DNA of 64,000 nt. Origin: Roseovarius sp. GTDB taxonomy: Bacteria; Pseudomonadota; Alphaproteobacteria; Rhodobacterales; Rhodobacteraceae. The stretch covers positions 31,556 through 95,555 of the forward strand of contig JACIYT010000011.1 in the NCBI GenBank assembly GCA_014359765.1, read 5' to 3'. The notes beneath the pieces were generated by a model. The model saw only the letters and a list, made by a program, of their open reading frames with translations, had not been told where the DNA came from and searched no databases. Every line of letters begins with the position of its first letter. Positions within the stretch are counted from its first letter, which is position 1. The translations under genes and the position numbers were made by a program. This document shows, in pieces, positions 25,828 through 37,028 of the stretch.

Positions 25828-28581
25828 TGCTTCGACGCGCACGGCGGCATATTTGAATTCGGGGATCTTGCCGTAAGGATCGAGCGCCGGGTTGGTCAGG
25901 ACATTGGCCGCGGCCTCGACATAGGCGAAGGGCAGGAAGACCATGTCGGGCGCCACCGCGCGGTCGGCGCGGGCCATCACCGTGATCGTGCCGCGCCGCG
26001 TGGTCAGGCGCACCATGTCGCCCGGCGCGATGCCGAGGCGGCGCAGTGTCGCGGGGTGGAGCGAGCAATTCGCCTCGGGCTCCATCGCGTCGAGCACGCG
26101 CGCGCGCCGCGTCATCGCGCCGGTGTGCCAATGTTCCAGTTGCCGCCCCGTGGTCAGCACCATCGGGTAGTCGGCATCGGGGGTTTCGTCGGGCGGCACG
26201 ATCGCGGCGGGGGTGAAGCGCGCGCGCCCCTCGGGCCGGGGAAAGCCGTCGCCGAAGACGACCGCGTGGCCGGGGTGATCGGGGGCGGGGCAGGGATAGG
26301 TGACGGCCCCCTCGCGCATGAGCCGCTCCCAGGTGATATTGTCGAGCGAGCGCATGGTAAGCTTCATCTCGGCAAAGACATCCGCCGGGCTGTCATAGTG
26401 CCAGCCGAGCCCCAAGCGATTGGCCAGCGCCATGGTGATCGCCCAATCCTCGCGCGCCTCGCCGGGGGGCGGCACGGCGGGGCGGCCCATCTGCACCTGC
26501 CGGTTGGTATTGGTGACGGTGCCGGATTTCTCGTAGAAGGCCGAGGCGGGCAGGATCACATCGGCATAATTCGCCGTCTCGGTCAGGAAGATGTCCTGCA
26601 CGACCAGGTGATCGAGCCTCGCCAGCGCCGCGCGCACATGCGCGAGGTCCGGATCGGACATGGCCGGGTTCTCGCCCAGGATATACATTCCCCTGATCTG
26701 GCCCGCATGGGCTGCGTCGATGATCTCTGTGACGGTGAGGCCCTTTTGCGCCGAGAAATCCTCGGAGCCCCAGACATCGGTGAAGGCGCGGCGCAGGGCG
26801 TCGCTGGTCACGCTCTGGTAATCGGGGAGGAACATCGGGATGAGGCCCGCGTCGGATGCGCCCTGCACGTTGTTCTGGCCCCGGAGCGGGTGCAGCCCGG
26901 TGCCAGGCCGCCCGACATGGCCGCACATCAGCGCCAGCGAAATCAGGCAGCGGGAATTGTCGGTGCCGTGGATGTGCTGGCTCACGCCCATGCCCCAGAA
27001 GATCATGCCCGCCCTGGCCGTGGCGAAATCGCGCGCCACGGCGCGCAGCGTCGCGGCGGGGATGCCGCAGATCGCTGCCATCTTCTCGGGTGGGAATTGC
27101 GCGAGATGCGCCTTTTCCGCCTCCCAGTTCTCGGTGAAGGCTTTGATATATTGCCGGTCGTGGAGCCCTTCCTCGACGATCACGTGCATGATCGCGTTGA
27201 GCATCGCGACATCGGTGCCGGGGCGGAACTGGAGCATGTGGGTGGCATGGCGTTTCATCCCCACGCCGCGAGGGTCCATCACGATGAGCTTGCCGCCGCG
27301 CCTGGCGAACTGCTTGAAGAAGGTGGCGGCGACGGGGTGGTTCTCGATCGGGTTGGCGCCGATGATGATCGCCGCATCGGCATTCTCGATCTCGTTGAAC
27401 GTGGCGGTGACGGCACCGGAGCCCACGTTCTCGATGAGTGCGGCCACCGAGGAGGCATGGCAGAGCCGCGTGCAGTGATCCACGTTGTTGTGGCCAAAGC
27501 CCTGGCGGATGAGTTTCTGAAAGAGATAGGCCTCTTCATTGGTGCATTTGGCGCTCCCGAAGCCCGCGACGGCGGCCCCGCCATGGGTGTCTTTCAGCCG
27601 CTGGAGCCCGCCTGCGGCGATGTCGAGCGCCTCGTCCCACTCGGCCTCGCGAAAGACCGCCTGCCAGTTGCCCGGATCGACGTTGAGGCCCTTTTCGGGC
27701 GCGTCGGCGCGGCGGATCAGCGGCTTGGTCAGGCGGTGCGGGTGGTGGATATAGTCATAGCCGAACCGCCCCTTGACGCAGAGCCGCCCCTCATTGGCGG
27801 GGCCGTTCACCCCCTCGACATATTTGACGCGGCCCTCCTTGACCTTGAGCGAGACCTGACAGCCCACCCCGCAGAAGGGGCAGACGCTCTGCACCTCGCG
27901 GTCGAAATCGGCGCTGTCGCCCTGTTGCGCGTCGCCGAGCACGCTTGCGGGCATCAGCGCGCCGGTGGGGCAGGCCTGGACGCATTCGCCGCAGGCGACG
28001 CAGGTGCTCGCCCCCATCGGGTCGGCGATGTCGAAGACCGGCCAGGCATCGTGGCCGCGCCCGGCCATGCCGATCACGTCATTGACCTGCACCTCGCGGC
28101 AGGCGCGCACGCAAAGGCCGCACTGGATGCAGGCATCGAGATTGACGCGCATCGCCACATGGCTGTCATCGAGCAGCGGGATGCGCGCGCGCTCGATCTT
28201 TGGAAAGCGGCTCGTGCTCACGCCGGCGAGATCGGCCATGTCCCACAGGTGGCTTGCGGCATCATGGGCGGCGGCGCGCGCGGGCTGATCGGCGAGAAGC
28301 AGCTCGACCACCATCTTGCGCGCGCCTTGAGCACGCGCCGAGCTGGTGGTGACCACCATGCCGTCGCGCACCTCGCGGATGCACGAGGCCACCAGCGTGC
28401 GCTCGCCCTCGACCTCGACCATGCAGGCGCGGCAATTGCCATCGGGGCGATAGCCGGGGGCGGGCTTGTGGCACAGATGCGGGATCCTGAGACCGCGCCC
28501 ATTGGCCACCTCCCAGATGGTCTGACCTTCCTCGGCTGTGACCTCGCGGCCATCGAGCGTGAATCGGATCGTCCGGGCCAT
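25807..28581 (-). CDS. fdhA: Formate dehydrogenase alpha subunit (molybdopterin, Fe-S)
   Basis: Oxidises formate to CO2. The 924-residue chain starts with a [2Fe-2S] ferredoxin domain (CHKPAPGYRPDGNCRACMVEV), then an NADH-dehydrogenase-G-type Cys region and two [4Fe-4S] sets (CIQCGLCVRACREV, CVACGECVQACPTG), a further CPFCGVGC cluster and the bis-MGD catalytic domain. HCTRLCHASSVAAL holds the likely Mo-ligand Cys. ATG 28581 gives MARTIRFTLDGREVTAEEG. No beta, gamma, delta or FdhD genes lie beside it, so the partners are elsewhere or absent. Confidence 0.9.
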   Translation of the reverse strand: MARTIRFTLDGREVTAEEGQTIWEVANGRGLRIPHLCHKPAPGYRPDGNCRACMVEVEGERTLVASCIREVRDGMVVTTSSARAQGARKMVVELLLADQPARAAAHDAASHLWDMADLAGVSTSRFPKIERARIPLLDDSHVAMRVNLDACIQCGLCVRACREVQVNDVIGMAGRGHDAWPVFDIADPMGASTCVACGECVQACPTGALMPASVLGDAQQGDSADFDREVQSVCPFCGVGCQVSLKVKEGRVKYVEGVNGPANEGRLCVKGRFGYDYIHHPHRLTKPLIRRADAPEKGLNVDPGNWQAVFREAEWDEALDIAAGGLQRLKDTHGGAAVAGFGSAKCTNEEAYLFQKLIRQGFGHNNVDHCTRLCHASSVAALIENVGSGAVTATFNEIENADAAIIIGANPIENHPVAATFFKQFARRGGKLIVMDPRGVGMKRHATHMLQFRPGTDVAMLNAIMHVIVEEGLHDRQYIKAFTENWEAEKAHLAQFPPEKMAAICGIPAATLRAVARDFATARAGMIFWGMGVSQHIHGTDNSRCLISLALMCGHVGRPGTGLHPLRGQNNVQGASDAGLIPMFLPDYQSVTSDALRRAFTDVWGSEDFSAQKGLTVTEIIDAAHAGQIRGMYILGENPAMSDPDLAHVRAALARLDHLVVQDIFLTETANYADVILPASAFYEKSGTVTNTNRQVQMGRPAVPPPGEAREDWAITMALANRLGLGWHYDSPADVFAEMKLTMRSLDNITWERLMREGAVTYPCPAPDHPGHAVVFGDGFPRPEGRARFTPAAIVPPDETPDADYPMVLTTGRQLEHWHTGAMTRRARVLDAMEPEANCSLHPATLRRLGIAPGDMVRLTTRRGTITVMARADRAVAPDMVFLPFAYVEAAANVLTNPALDPYGKIPEFKYAAVRVEAAGAALA

Positions 28582-28623
28582 GGCTGCCTCCCTCGTCCTG
28601 TGTGCCGTGCCGCGCATGTCGAA

Positions 28624-28642
28624 CATGCCGGTTTCGGGCATG
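28624..28642. other. CATGCC/GGCATG inverted repeat upstream of fdhA
   Basis: A 6-bp stem with a 7-nt loop, about 43 bp before the formate dehydrogenase start. Possibly an operator or leader hairpin; regulator unknown. Confidence 0.35.
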
Positions 28643-28697
28643 CGTCGTCAATTCCGACCTTGGCGAGAGGCGTCGCAGCAGCCGCCAGGGCGGCACG

Positions 28698-28727
28698 AAA
28701 AAACGCGCCGCAGGGGCTGCGGCGCGT
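28698..28727 (-). terminator. Rho-independent terminator of pnp
   Basis: ACGCGCCGCAG and CTGCGGCGCGT make an 11-bp perfect stem with a 3-nt loop, followed on the minus strand by six T residues. It lies about 27 bp past the pnp stop. The most convincing intrinsic terminator in the window. Confidence 0.85.
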
Positions 28728-28753
28728 GCATTTCGTGACGGTCGAGGCGCGGA

Positions 28754-30889
28754 TCAGTCCGCCGCCGCCTGCTCCGGCTTGATTTCCTCGCCGGTCTCCT
28801 GATCGACGACCTTCATGCTCAGGCGCACCTTGCCGCGATCGTCGAAGCCCAGCAGCTTGACCCAGACTTCCTGCCCTTCCTTGAGAACATCCGACGGATG
28901 GTTCAGGCGGCGGTTCTCGATCTGGCTGACATGCACCAGCCCGTCGCGCTTGCCAAAGAAGTTCACGAAGGCGCCGAAATCGACGAGCTTGACGACCTTG
29001 CCCTTGTAGATGCCGCCCTCTTCGGGCTCGGCCACGATCGACCAGATCATGTCATGGGCCTTCTTGATCGATTCGGCGTTCGGCGAGGCGATCTTGATGA
29101 TGCCCTCGTCGTTGATATCGACCTTGGCGCCCGAGACCTCGACGATCTCGCGGATGACCTTGCCGCCCGAGCCGATCACTTCGCGGATCTTGTCGGTGGG
29201 GATCTGCATGGTCTCGATGCGCGGCGCGTGGATGCTGAATTCGGCAGCCCCCGACAGCGCCTTGTCCATCTCGCCGAGGATATGCATCCGGCCCTCGCGC
29301 GCCTGCGCGAGCGCCTGCTTCATGATCTCGGGCGTGATGCCCGCGACCTTGATATCCATCTGGAGCGAAGTGATGCCCTCTGCCGTGCCCGCCACCTTGA
29401 AATCCATGTCGCCGAGGTGATCCTCGTCGCCGAGGATGTCCGACAGGATGGCGAAGGAGCCGTCCTCTTCAAGGACAAGGCCCATGGCCACACCCGCGAC
29501 CGAGCTCTTGAGCGGCACGCCCGCATCCATCATCGACAGCGACCCGCCACAGACCGTGGCCATGGAGGACGAGCCGTTCGATTCGGTGATCTCCGACACC
29601 AGACGGATCGTGTAGGGGAAATCGGTCGCCGGCGGCAGCACCGCCTGAAGCGCGCGCCAGGCGAGCTTGCCATGGCCGATCTCGCGGCGTCCCGGAGGGC
29701 CGACGCGCCCCGCCTCGCCCACCGAATATGGGGGGAAGTTGTAATGCAGCAGGAAGTTCGATTTGAAATTCCCGTGCAGCGCATCGACGAACTGTTCGTC
29801 ATCGCCGGTGCCGAGCGTGGTCACCACCAGCGCCTGCGTCTCGCCGCGCGTGAAGAGCGCCGAGCCATGGGTGCGCGGCAGAAGGCCGGTCTCGCAGACG
29901 ATGGGGCGGATCTCGTCGAGGCGGCGGCCGTCGATACGGTTGCCGTTCCTGACCACGTCACCGCGCAGCACCGCCGATTCCAGCTTCTTGAAGGCCGCGC
30001 CGAGATTCTCATCGGCAAGCTGCTCTTCGCTGAGCTGCGACTTGATCGCCTCGCGCGCGGCGGCAATCGCATGGGTGCGCTCCTGCTTGTCGCGGATGGC
30101 AAAGGCGGCGCGCATCTGCGCTTCGCCGGCGGCCTTCACGGCGGCGTAAAGCTCCGAGTAATCCGGCGGGGTGAAGTCGAAGGGCTCCTTGGCGCATTCC
30201 TCGGCGAATTCGATGATCAGGTCGCAGACCGGCTTGATCTGCTCATGGGCAAAGGTCACGGCGCCGAGCATCTCGTCTTCGGAGAGCTCATAGGCCTCGG
30301 ATTCGACCATCATCACCGCGTCGCGCGTGCCCGCAACCACCAGGTCGAGCCGCTGCTCGGGGTTGTTGCGCAGGTTGTGCATGTCGTCGATTTCGGGGTT
30401 GAGGATGTATTCCCCATCGACGAACCCCACGCGGCAGCCGCCGATCGGGCCACGGAAGGGCGCGCCGGAAATCGTCAGCGCTGCCGAGGTGGCGATCATC
30501 GCCACGATATCGGGATCGTTCACGAGGTCATGGCTCAGCACCGTGCACATGACCAGCGTCTCGTTCCTGAAGCCGGGCACGAAGAGCGGGCGGATCGGCC
30601 GGTCGATCAGGCGCGCGGTCAGCGTTTCCTTTTCGGAAGGGCGCGCCTCGCGCTTGAAGAAGCCGCCGGGCACCTTGCCCGCAGCATAGTATTTCTCCTG
30701 ATAATGGACCGTCAGCGGAAAGAAATCCATTCCCGGCTTCGGTTCCTTGGCAAAGGTCACGTTGGCCATGACCGAGGTCTCGCCCAGGGTGGCGATCACC
30801 GACCCATCGGCCTGACGGGCGATCTTGCCGGTTTCCAGGGTGAGCGTCTCCTCGCCCCATTGCATCGATTTTTTCGTCTCAGTAAACAT
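28754..30889 (-). CDS. pnp: Polyribonucleotide nucleotidyltransferase
   Basis: Phosphorolytic 3'-to-5' exoribonuclease. The 711-residue chain has two RNase PH domains (the second with [20 protein letters not shown]), a KH domain ([19 protein letters not shown]) and a C-terminal S1 domain ([33 protein letters not shown]). ATG 30889 gives [16 protein letters not shown]. It follows rpsO, the classical order, with a hairpin in the gap that may attenuate readthrough. Confidence 0.97.
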   Translation of the reverse strand: MFTETKKSMQWGEETLTLETGKIARQADGSVIATLGETSVMANVTFAKEPKPGMDFFPLTVHYQEKYYAAGKVPGGFFKREARPSEKETLTARLIDRPIRPLFVPGFRNETLVMCTVLSHDLVNDPDIVAMIATSAALTISGAPFRGPIGGCRVGFVDGEYILNPEIDDMHNLRNNPEQRLDLVVAGTRDAVMMVESEAYELSEDEMLGAVTFAHEQIKPVCDLIIEFAEECAKEPFDFTPPDYSELYAAVKAAGEAQMRAAFAIRDKQERTHAIAAAREAIKSQLSEEQLADENLGAAFKKLESAVLRGDVVRNGNRIDGRRLDEIRPIVCETGLLPRTHGSALFTRGETQALVVTTLGTGDDEQFVDALHGNFKSNFLLHYNFPPYSVGEAGRVGPPGRREIGHGKLAWRALQAVLPPATDFPYTIRLVSEITESNGSSSMATVCGGSLSMMDAGVPLKSSVAGVAMGLVLEEDGSFAILSDILGDEDHLGDMDFKVAGTAEGITSLQMDIKVAGITPEIMKQALAQAREGRMHILGEMDKALSGAAEFSIHAPRIETMQIPTDKIREVIGSGGKVIREIVEVSGAKVDINDEGIIKIASPNAESIKKAHDMIWSIVAEPEEGGIYKGKVVKLVDFGAFVNFFGKRDGLVHVSQIENRRLNHPSDVLKEGQEVWVKLLGFDDRGKVRLSMKVVDQETGEEIKPEQAAAD

Positions 30890-31022
30890 CACGTTTCCCA
30901 GCTTGGTCCGGTCGGGCGCATCCCGTCGGACCCGTTTCATCCGGGGCCGCATTGCCCCGTGGCCTGTCTGTCTTCATCCTGCGTCCCGGCAAGGCCGAAC
31001 CGGGCGGCAATCGGATCATGCG

Positions 31023-31048
31023 AAAACCGCGCCCGGATGGGGCGCGGT
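31023..31048 (-). terminator. Attenuator-like hairpin between rpsO and pnp
   Basis: ACCGCGCCC and GGGCGCGGT form a 9-bp stem with a 5-nt loop, followed on the minus strand by TTTT. In other bacteria rpsO and pnp are separated by a terminator or RNase III site, so partial termination is expected. Confidence 0.65.
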
Positions 31049-31056
31049 GTCCGGTC

Positions 31057-31326
31057 TCAGCGGCGGATGCCGAGGCGCTTGATGAGGTCGGCATAGCGCG
31101 CCTCATCCTTGCGCTTGAGGTAGTCGAGCAGCTTGCGGCGCTGCGCCACCATCATCAGAAGGCCACGGCGGCCGTGGTTGTCCTTCTTGTGGGTCTTGAA
31201 ATGCTCGGTGAGCGTGGTGATCCGCGAGGTGAGGATCGCAACCTGGACCTCGGGCGAACCGGTGTCGCCCTCCCTGGTCGCGAATTCCTTGATGACGCGG
31301 GCCTTTTCCTCGACAGTGATCGACAT
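31057..31326 (-). CDS. rpsO: 30S ribosomal protein S15
   Basis: An 89-residue protein, the normal S15 length. [36 protein letters not shown] and [29 protein letters not shown] are the S15 signature. It binds 16S rRNA in the platform. I chose the start after GAGAGACCG at 31326; the next upstream ATG adds five residues. Partner of pnp. Confidence 0.98.
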   Translation of the reverse strand: MSITVEEKARVIKEFATREGDTGSPEVQVAILTSRITTLTEHFKTHKKDNHGRRGLLMMVAQRRKLLDYLKRKDEARYADLIKRLGIRR

Positions 31327-31468
31327 CGGTCTCTCCTTCACAGCTGAATGGTGGCGGGCACAAGCCGGGATGTCGTCCAGCAGGGTCCGTTATCGCATCG
31401 GGCGCAAAACCCGAAGGATACGCGCGTATAGGAGAAATCCACCGGGATTGAAAGCGCAAAACAGGCGC

Positions 31469-32509
31469 TCAGAGCCGTGCAACCCGCGCCAGGTCCGATT
31501 GCGGCATGAGCGTCACATGCCCGAGGGTCAGCCCCGGGGCATCCGCGATGCGCGCGATCTCCACCCCGTCGAGCAGGAGGCGCTGATCGGCGGGGTTCTC
31601 GGCATCGGGTTCGAGCGCGATCTCCGGCGTGGGTCCGGTCTCGTCATGGAACACCACGAGCATATCCTCGGCGATCGAGAAATCGAGGATCTCCGCCGGT
31701 CGATCCGCCGAAATCCAGTCGCCGAGAAGAACCCTGTCCGCGCCGGTTCCGGTGGTGACGATATCGCCGCTCCCGGCGAGAATCACGTCATCGCCACCGC
31801 CGCCGTTGAGGTAATCGCGGCCCGTGTCGATATCGTCGAAGCGCGCGCTCGCCGGATCATCGACCGTGCCGATCACCGTATCATTGCCATGCCCGCCAAA
31901 GAGCGTGTCCGCTCCCGGCCCGCCATGCAGCCAGTCATCGCCGAGCACACCATGAAGCGCATCGTCCCCCTCGCCGCCAAGCAGCCGGTCATCGCCCGCC
32001 CCGCCGACGATGCTGTCATCACCGGGGCCGCCGTCGAGCATGTCATCGCCATTGTGACCAAAGAGCCGATCGTCCCCCTCGCCGCCCTCGAGCAGGTCGT
32101 GGCCATCATCGCCATGCAGCGTGTCCGCGCCCGCGCCGCCGCGCAGGATGTCATCCCCCGCGCCACCGCGCAGCTCGTCCGCACCGGCGCCGGCCGCGAT
32201 CGTGTCATCGCCGTCGCGCCCGGCGATCATCTCGGGAGCGTCGCCACCGATGATCAGGTCGTCGCCGGGGCCCCCTTCGATGATCTGCGCGCCGCCCTCG
32301 GGCGGCACCGGGTCGTTGGGCCCTGTTGCGTCGGTGATGTCGGCAGGCCGCGCGAGCGCCTCGAAAAGATCGGCTTCGCCCGGTCGCATCGCCGGATCGT
32401 CCACCGGGTCAATATCGTCCTCACCCTCTTCGCGAACCGTTTCCGTGAAACCGACAAAGGCCGTGGCCGACACGGCGGCGAGCCCCAGGAGACTGGCAAA
32501 CATCAACAT
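31469..32509 (-). CDS. RTX-type calcium-binding repeat protein
   Basis: A 346-residue protein with an N-terminal hydrophobic stretch (MLMFASLLGLAAVSATAFVGF) that may be a signal anchor or signal peptide, an acidic linker, and about 12 nonapeptide repeats of the GGxGxDxLx type (about 78-240), for example GGAGDDILRGGAGADTLHGDDGHDLLEGG. The C-terminal part is a non-repetitive beta domain. RTX proteins usually leave by type I secretion using a C-terminal signal; here an N-terminal hydrophobic segment suggests another route. No secretion genes are adjacent. Function unknown. Confidence 0.85.
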   Translation of the reverse strand: MLMFASLLGLAAVSATAFVGFTETVREEGEDDIDPVDDPAMRPGEADLFEALARPADITDATGPNDPVPPEGGAQIIEGGPGDDLIIGGDAPEMIAGRDGDDTIAAGAGADELRGGAGDDILRGGAGADTLHGDDGHDLLEGGEGDDRLFGHNGDDMLDGGPGDDSIVGGAGDDRLLGGEGDDALHGVLGDDWLHGGPGADTLFGGHGNDTVIGTVDDPASARFDDIDTGRDYLNGGGGDDVILAGSGDIVTTGTGADRVLLGDWISADRPAEILDFSIAEDMLVVFHDETGPTPEIALEPDAENPADQRLLLDGVEIARIADAPGLTLGHVTLMPQSDLARVARL

Positions 32510-32626
32510 TACAACACCCCGAAACCCCGCGCCCCTTATGTGGCATCGGGATGCCGCCCTGCAACAGAAATACCGAAAGGCGGTTAACGGGGCGCCGCGC
32601 GCCGGGGCGCGCGGCCGCTCATTCGC

Positions 32627-34282
<1,656 letters not shown>

Positions 34283-34363
34283 GGGATAGCCGCTCCGTGA
34301 GGGAATTGGGTGATCGCCCGGGTGATAACGGGCGCGGCCCATGGGGGCAATGGGGGGCAATGG

Positions 34364-36214
34364 TCAGCGCGCATGGCCGCTGCGGCGGGGGGGCGCCGCC
34401 GGATCGAGGAGCGCCGCACCGAAGGGCGCGCTGGCCGGCAGCGGATCGTTGGCGCCCAGCCAGTCGATGAGCGCGTCGAGCGGCATGGGACGGGCGAGGC
34501 CGAAGCCCTGGATCACCGGGCAGTTGGCGCGGCGCAGGATGGCAAGCTGCTCGGGCGTCTCGACGCCCTCGGCGACGACGCTCATGTCGAGCAGGCGGCA
34601 GAGCCGGATGATGGCGCGCACGATCACGCGGTTGCGCGGATCGTGGTCGAGCCGGGCGATCATCGAGCGGTCGAGCTTGATCGCGTCCACGTCGAAGCTG
34701 GCCATATGCGCGAGCCCGGCATAGCCGGTGCCGAAATCGTCGAGCGCGACGCGCACGCCGAGCCGCTTGAGCCGGGCGACGGCGCCCGTCACATCGGCGC
34801 CCGAACCGTCGAGGATCGTGGTCTCGAGCACCTCGACGCAGATCCGTTCGGGGCGCAGGCCCCGCGATTGCAGGGCCCAGTCGAGAAGGCCGGAATAGTT
34901 GACATCGGCGAGGATCGCCGCCGAGACGTTGATCGACATGGACAGATCGGCAAAGCCCGCCTCGGTCAGCATGTGCAGCGCGTCGAGCGCCATGGTCATC
35001 GACAGGTAGTCGATCTCGGCCATCAGGCCGAGCCCGTCGGCCGCCGCGAGGAACGCCGCCGGGGCAAGAAGGCCGCGGCGCGGGTGCCGCCAGCGCACGA
35101 GCGCCTCGCAGCCGCAGATGCGCCCGGTGCCGAGGCAGAGCTGCGGCTGCAGGTGGATCTCGAACTGGTCTCGGGCGACTGCCTCGCGCAGGTCGCGCGC
35201 GAGGGTCTGGCGGGCGCGCTGCGCCTCGCCCAGATCGGCGGTGTAATGCACGACCCGCCCCCGCCCGCGCGCCTTGGCCGCATAGAGCGCGGCATCGGCC
35301 TGCTGGATCATCGCCTCGCCGGTGGTGGCAGGGCCGCTGGCAAGGCTCGCGCCGATCGAGACGCCGATGCGCACCGACTGCTCGCGCCAGATGAGCGGCG
35401 CGTCGAGCGCGCGCAGCACCGATTCGGCGCGAGCCGAGAGCCCGGCCTCGCCGTCGGGCACGGAACACACGAGCAGGAATTCGTCGCCGCCGGTGCGGCA
35501 GGCGAGATCGTCGGTCCCGGCCACGCGCGCGAGCATGGTCGCGACATGGGCCAGCGTCCGGTCACCCGCCCGATGCCCCAGCGAATCGTTGATTTCCTTG
35601 AACTTGTCGATGTCGATGACCAGCACGCCGAGCGTGCCCTGCGCCATCGCCGCGCGCACCGGGGCCGAGGCGAGATGTTCGGCGAGCTTCTTGCGGTTGG
35701 GAAGGCCGGTGAGGTCGTCGTGATGGGCGGCATGGCGCAGATCGACCTGCACCTGCCGCAGCGCCTGTTCGGTCGAGACCTGGTCGCTCACGTCGCGGCA
35801 GGTGATCACCACCTTCCGGGCGCCCGCGCCCAGGTCGATCAGGGCAAAGCTCTGCTGGTTCCAGAAGCTGCTCCCGTCGCGGCGGACATGGCGGCTGAGC
35901 AGGTAGCGCGAGAAGAGCGGGCTGGCGGGATCATAACGGAAGGCGGCGGCCTCGGCCGGGGAGGGGCGCATCTCGGGCGGCAGGATGAATTCCTGCGCCC
36001 TTCGCCCGCGCATCTCCTCGAGCGACCAGCCATAGAGCCGTTCACAGGCCGGGTTGACCCATTCGATCCGTGCGGTCATGTCCTGCACCACGATGCCATC
36101 CTGCGCCCCCGCGACGATCCGCCGGAACAGCGCCTGTGCGGCATCCTCGCCCCTGTCATCCGTCCAAGTCACGGCCTGCCCCGGTCCTGATCCATTACCG
36201 TGGGACCATCGCAT
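34364..36214 (-). CDS. PAS-GGDEF-EAL protein (c-di-GMP turnover)
   Basis: A 616-residue cytoplasmic signalling protein. A PAS domain (about 25-145, [33 protein letters not shown]) is followed by a diguanylate cyclase domain with an intact GGDEF ([11 protein letters not shown]) and a phosphodiesterase domain with [16 protein letters not shown] and the late VAEGVET. Both active-site signatures look complete, so either activity is possible. The start is uncertain: ATG 36214 is used, but the frame remains open to 36316. Divergent from nadD. Confidence 0.92.
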   Translation of the reverse strand: MRWSHGNGSGPGQAVTWTDDRGEDAAQALFRRIVAGAQDGIVVQDMTARIEWVNPACERLYGWSLEEMRGRRAQEFILPPEMRPSPAEAAAFRYDPASPLFSRYLLSRHVRRDGSSFWNQQSFALIDLGAGARKVVITCRDVSDQVSTEQALRQVQVDLRHAAHHDDLTGLPNRKKLAEHLASAPVRAAMAQGTLGVLVIDIDKFKEINDSLGHRAGDRTLAHVATMLARVAGTDDLACRTGGDEFLLVCSVPDGEAGLSARAESVLRALDAPLIWREQSVRIGVSIGASLASGPATTGEAMIQQADAALYAAKARGRGRVVHYTADLGEAQRARQTLARDLREAVARDQFEIHLQPQLCLGTGRICGCEALVRWRHPRRGLLAPAAFLAAADGLGLMAEIDYLSMTMALDALHMLTEAGFADLSMSINVSAAILADVNYSGLLDWALQSRGLRPERICVEVLETTILDGSGADVTGAVARLKRLGVRVALDDFGTGYAGLAHMASFDVDAIKLDRSMIARLDHDPRNRVIVRAIIRLCRLLDMSVVAEGVETPEQLAILRRANCPVIQGFGLARPMPLDALIDWLGANDPLPASAPFGAALLDPAAPPRRSGHAR

Positions 36215-36357
36215 GGCAGACGCTAACAAACGGTGAACATCGGCACGGAAAACCGTATCCGCCCGGTGCCCTCCCGCGAAGGGGCGGGGGGTGGCAGGCG
36301 CGCTGGCGCGGCGCATTTGTGCTTTACACGGCGCGGCTTGCTGGCAAAGACAGGCGC

Positions 36358-36972
36358 ATGACCCATGGCCTGCCCCTCTCGCGTCCCGGTCAGGTGATCG
36401 GCCTGCTGGGCGGCTCGTTCGATCCGCCCCATGCCGGGCATCTGCATATCAGCCGCGAGGCGCTTCGGCGATTCGGGCTCGATCGGCTGTGGTGGCTGGT
36501 CAGCCCCGGCAATCCGCTCAAGCGCCACGGCCCCGCGCCCCTGGCCGCGCGGATGGCGGCGGCGCGCGCGCTGGTCGATCACCCGCGCATGGCGGTCACG
36601 GATTTCGAGGCGCGCATCGGCACGCGCCACACCGCCGAGACGCTGGCGGCCTTGCGCGCGCGCTGTCCGGGGCGGCGGTTCGTCTGGCTGATGGGGGCGG
36701 ACAACCTCGCGCAGTTGCACCGCTGGCAGGACTGGCGGGCGATCATGGCAGGCGTGCCGGTGGGGGTGCTGGCGCGCCCCGGCCAGCGGATTTCGGCGCG
36801 GCTCTCGGTGGCGGCGCGGGTCTATGGCAGGGCGCGGCTGCCGGCGGCGCAGTCCCATGCGCTCGGCCGGGCAGAGGCCCCGGCGTGGTGTTTCGTGAAC
36901 GTGCCGATGATGGACATCTCCTCGAGCGCGCTGCGGGCGCGCGGGATCACGGCGGATGGCGCGGCGAAGTGA
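36358..36972 (+). CDS. nadD: Nicotinate-nucleotide adenylyltransferase
   Basis: Makes deamido-NAD from nicotinate mononucleotide and ATP. The 204-residue protein has the nucleotidyltransferase motif [27 protein letters not shown] and the late SSSALRARG (ISSSxIR-type). The upstream frame is open from 36070 but the homologous start is near 36358 ([25 protein letters not shown]). The biosynthetic partner nadE is about 7 kb away. Confidence 0.95.
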   Translation: MTHGLPLSRPGQVIGLLGGSFDPPHAGHLHISREALRRFGLDRLWWLVSPGNPLKRHGPAPLAARMAAARALVDHPRMAVTDFEARIGTRHTAETLAALRARCPGRRFVWLMGADNLAQLHRWQDWRAIMAGVPVGVLARPGQRISARLSVAARVYGRARLPAAQSHALGRAEAPAWCFVNVPMMDISSSALRARGITADGAAK

Positions 36973-37028
36973 GGCGGCGCGCGCAAATCCGATTGCACGG
37001 GCGCGGTCCGCATGGCTAGAATCGTGCC

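Noticed and set aside
25774..28782. 1002-codon open frame on the plus strand
   Set aside because: It is antisense to the formate dehydrogenase alpha gene, whose iron-sulfur and molybdopterin motifs are intact. The long frame comes from high-GC codon use.
28898..31096. 732-codon open frame antisense to pnp
   Set aside because: No protein motifs, no ribosome-binding site, and pnp with rpsO explains the region fully.
31900..32260. Short near-repeats in the RTX gene
   Set aside because: They encode nonapeptide calcium-binding repeats; not a DNA-level repeat array.
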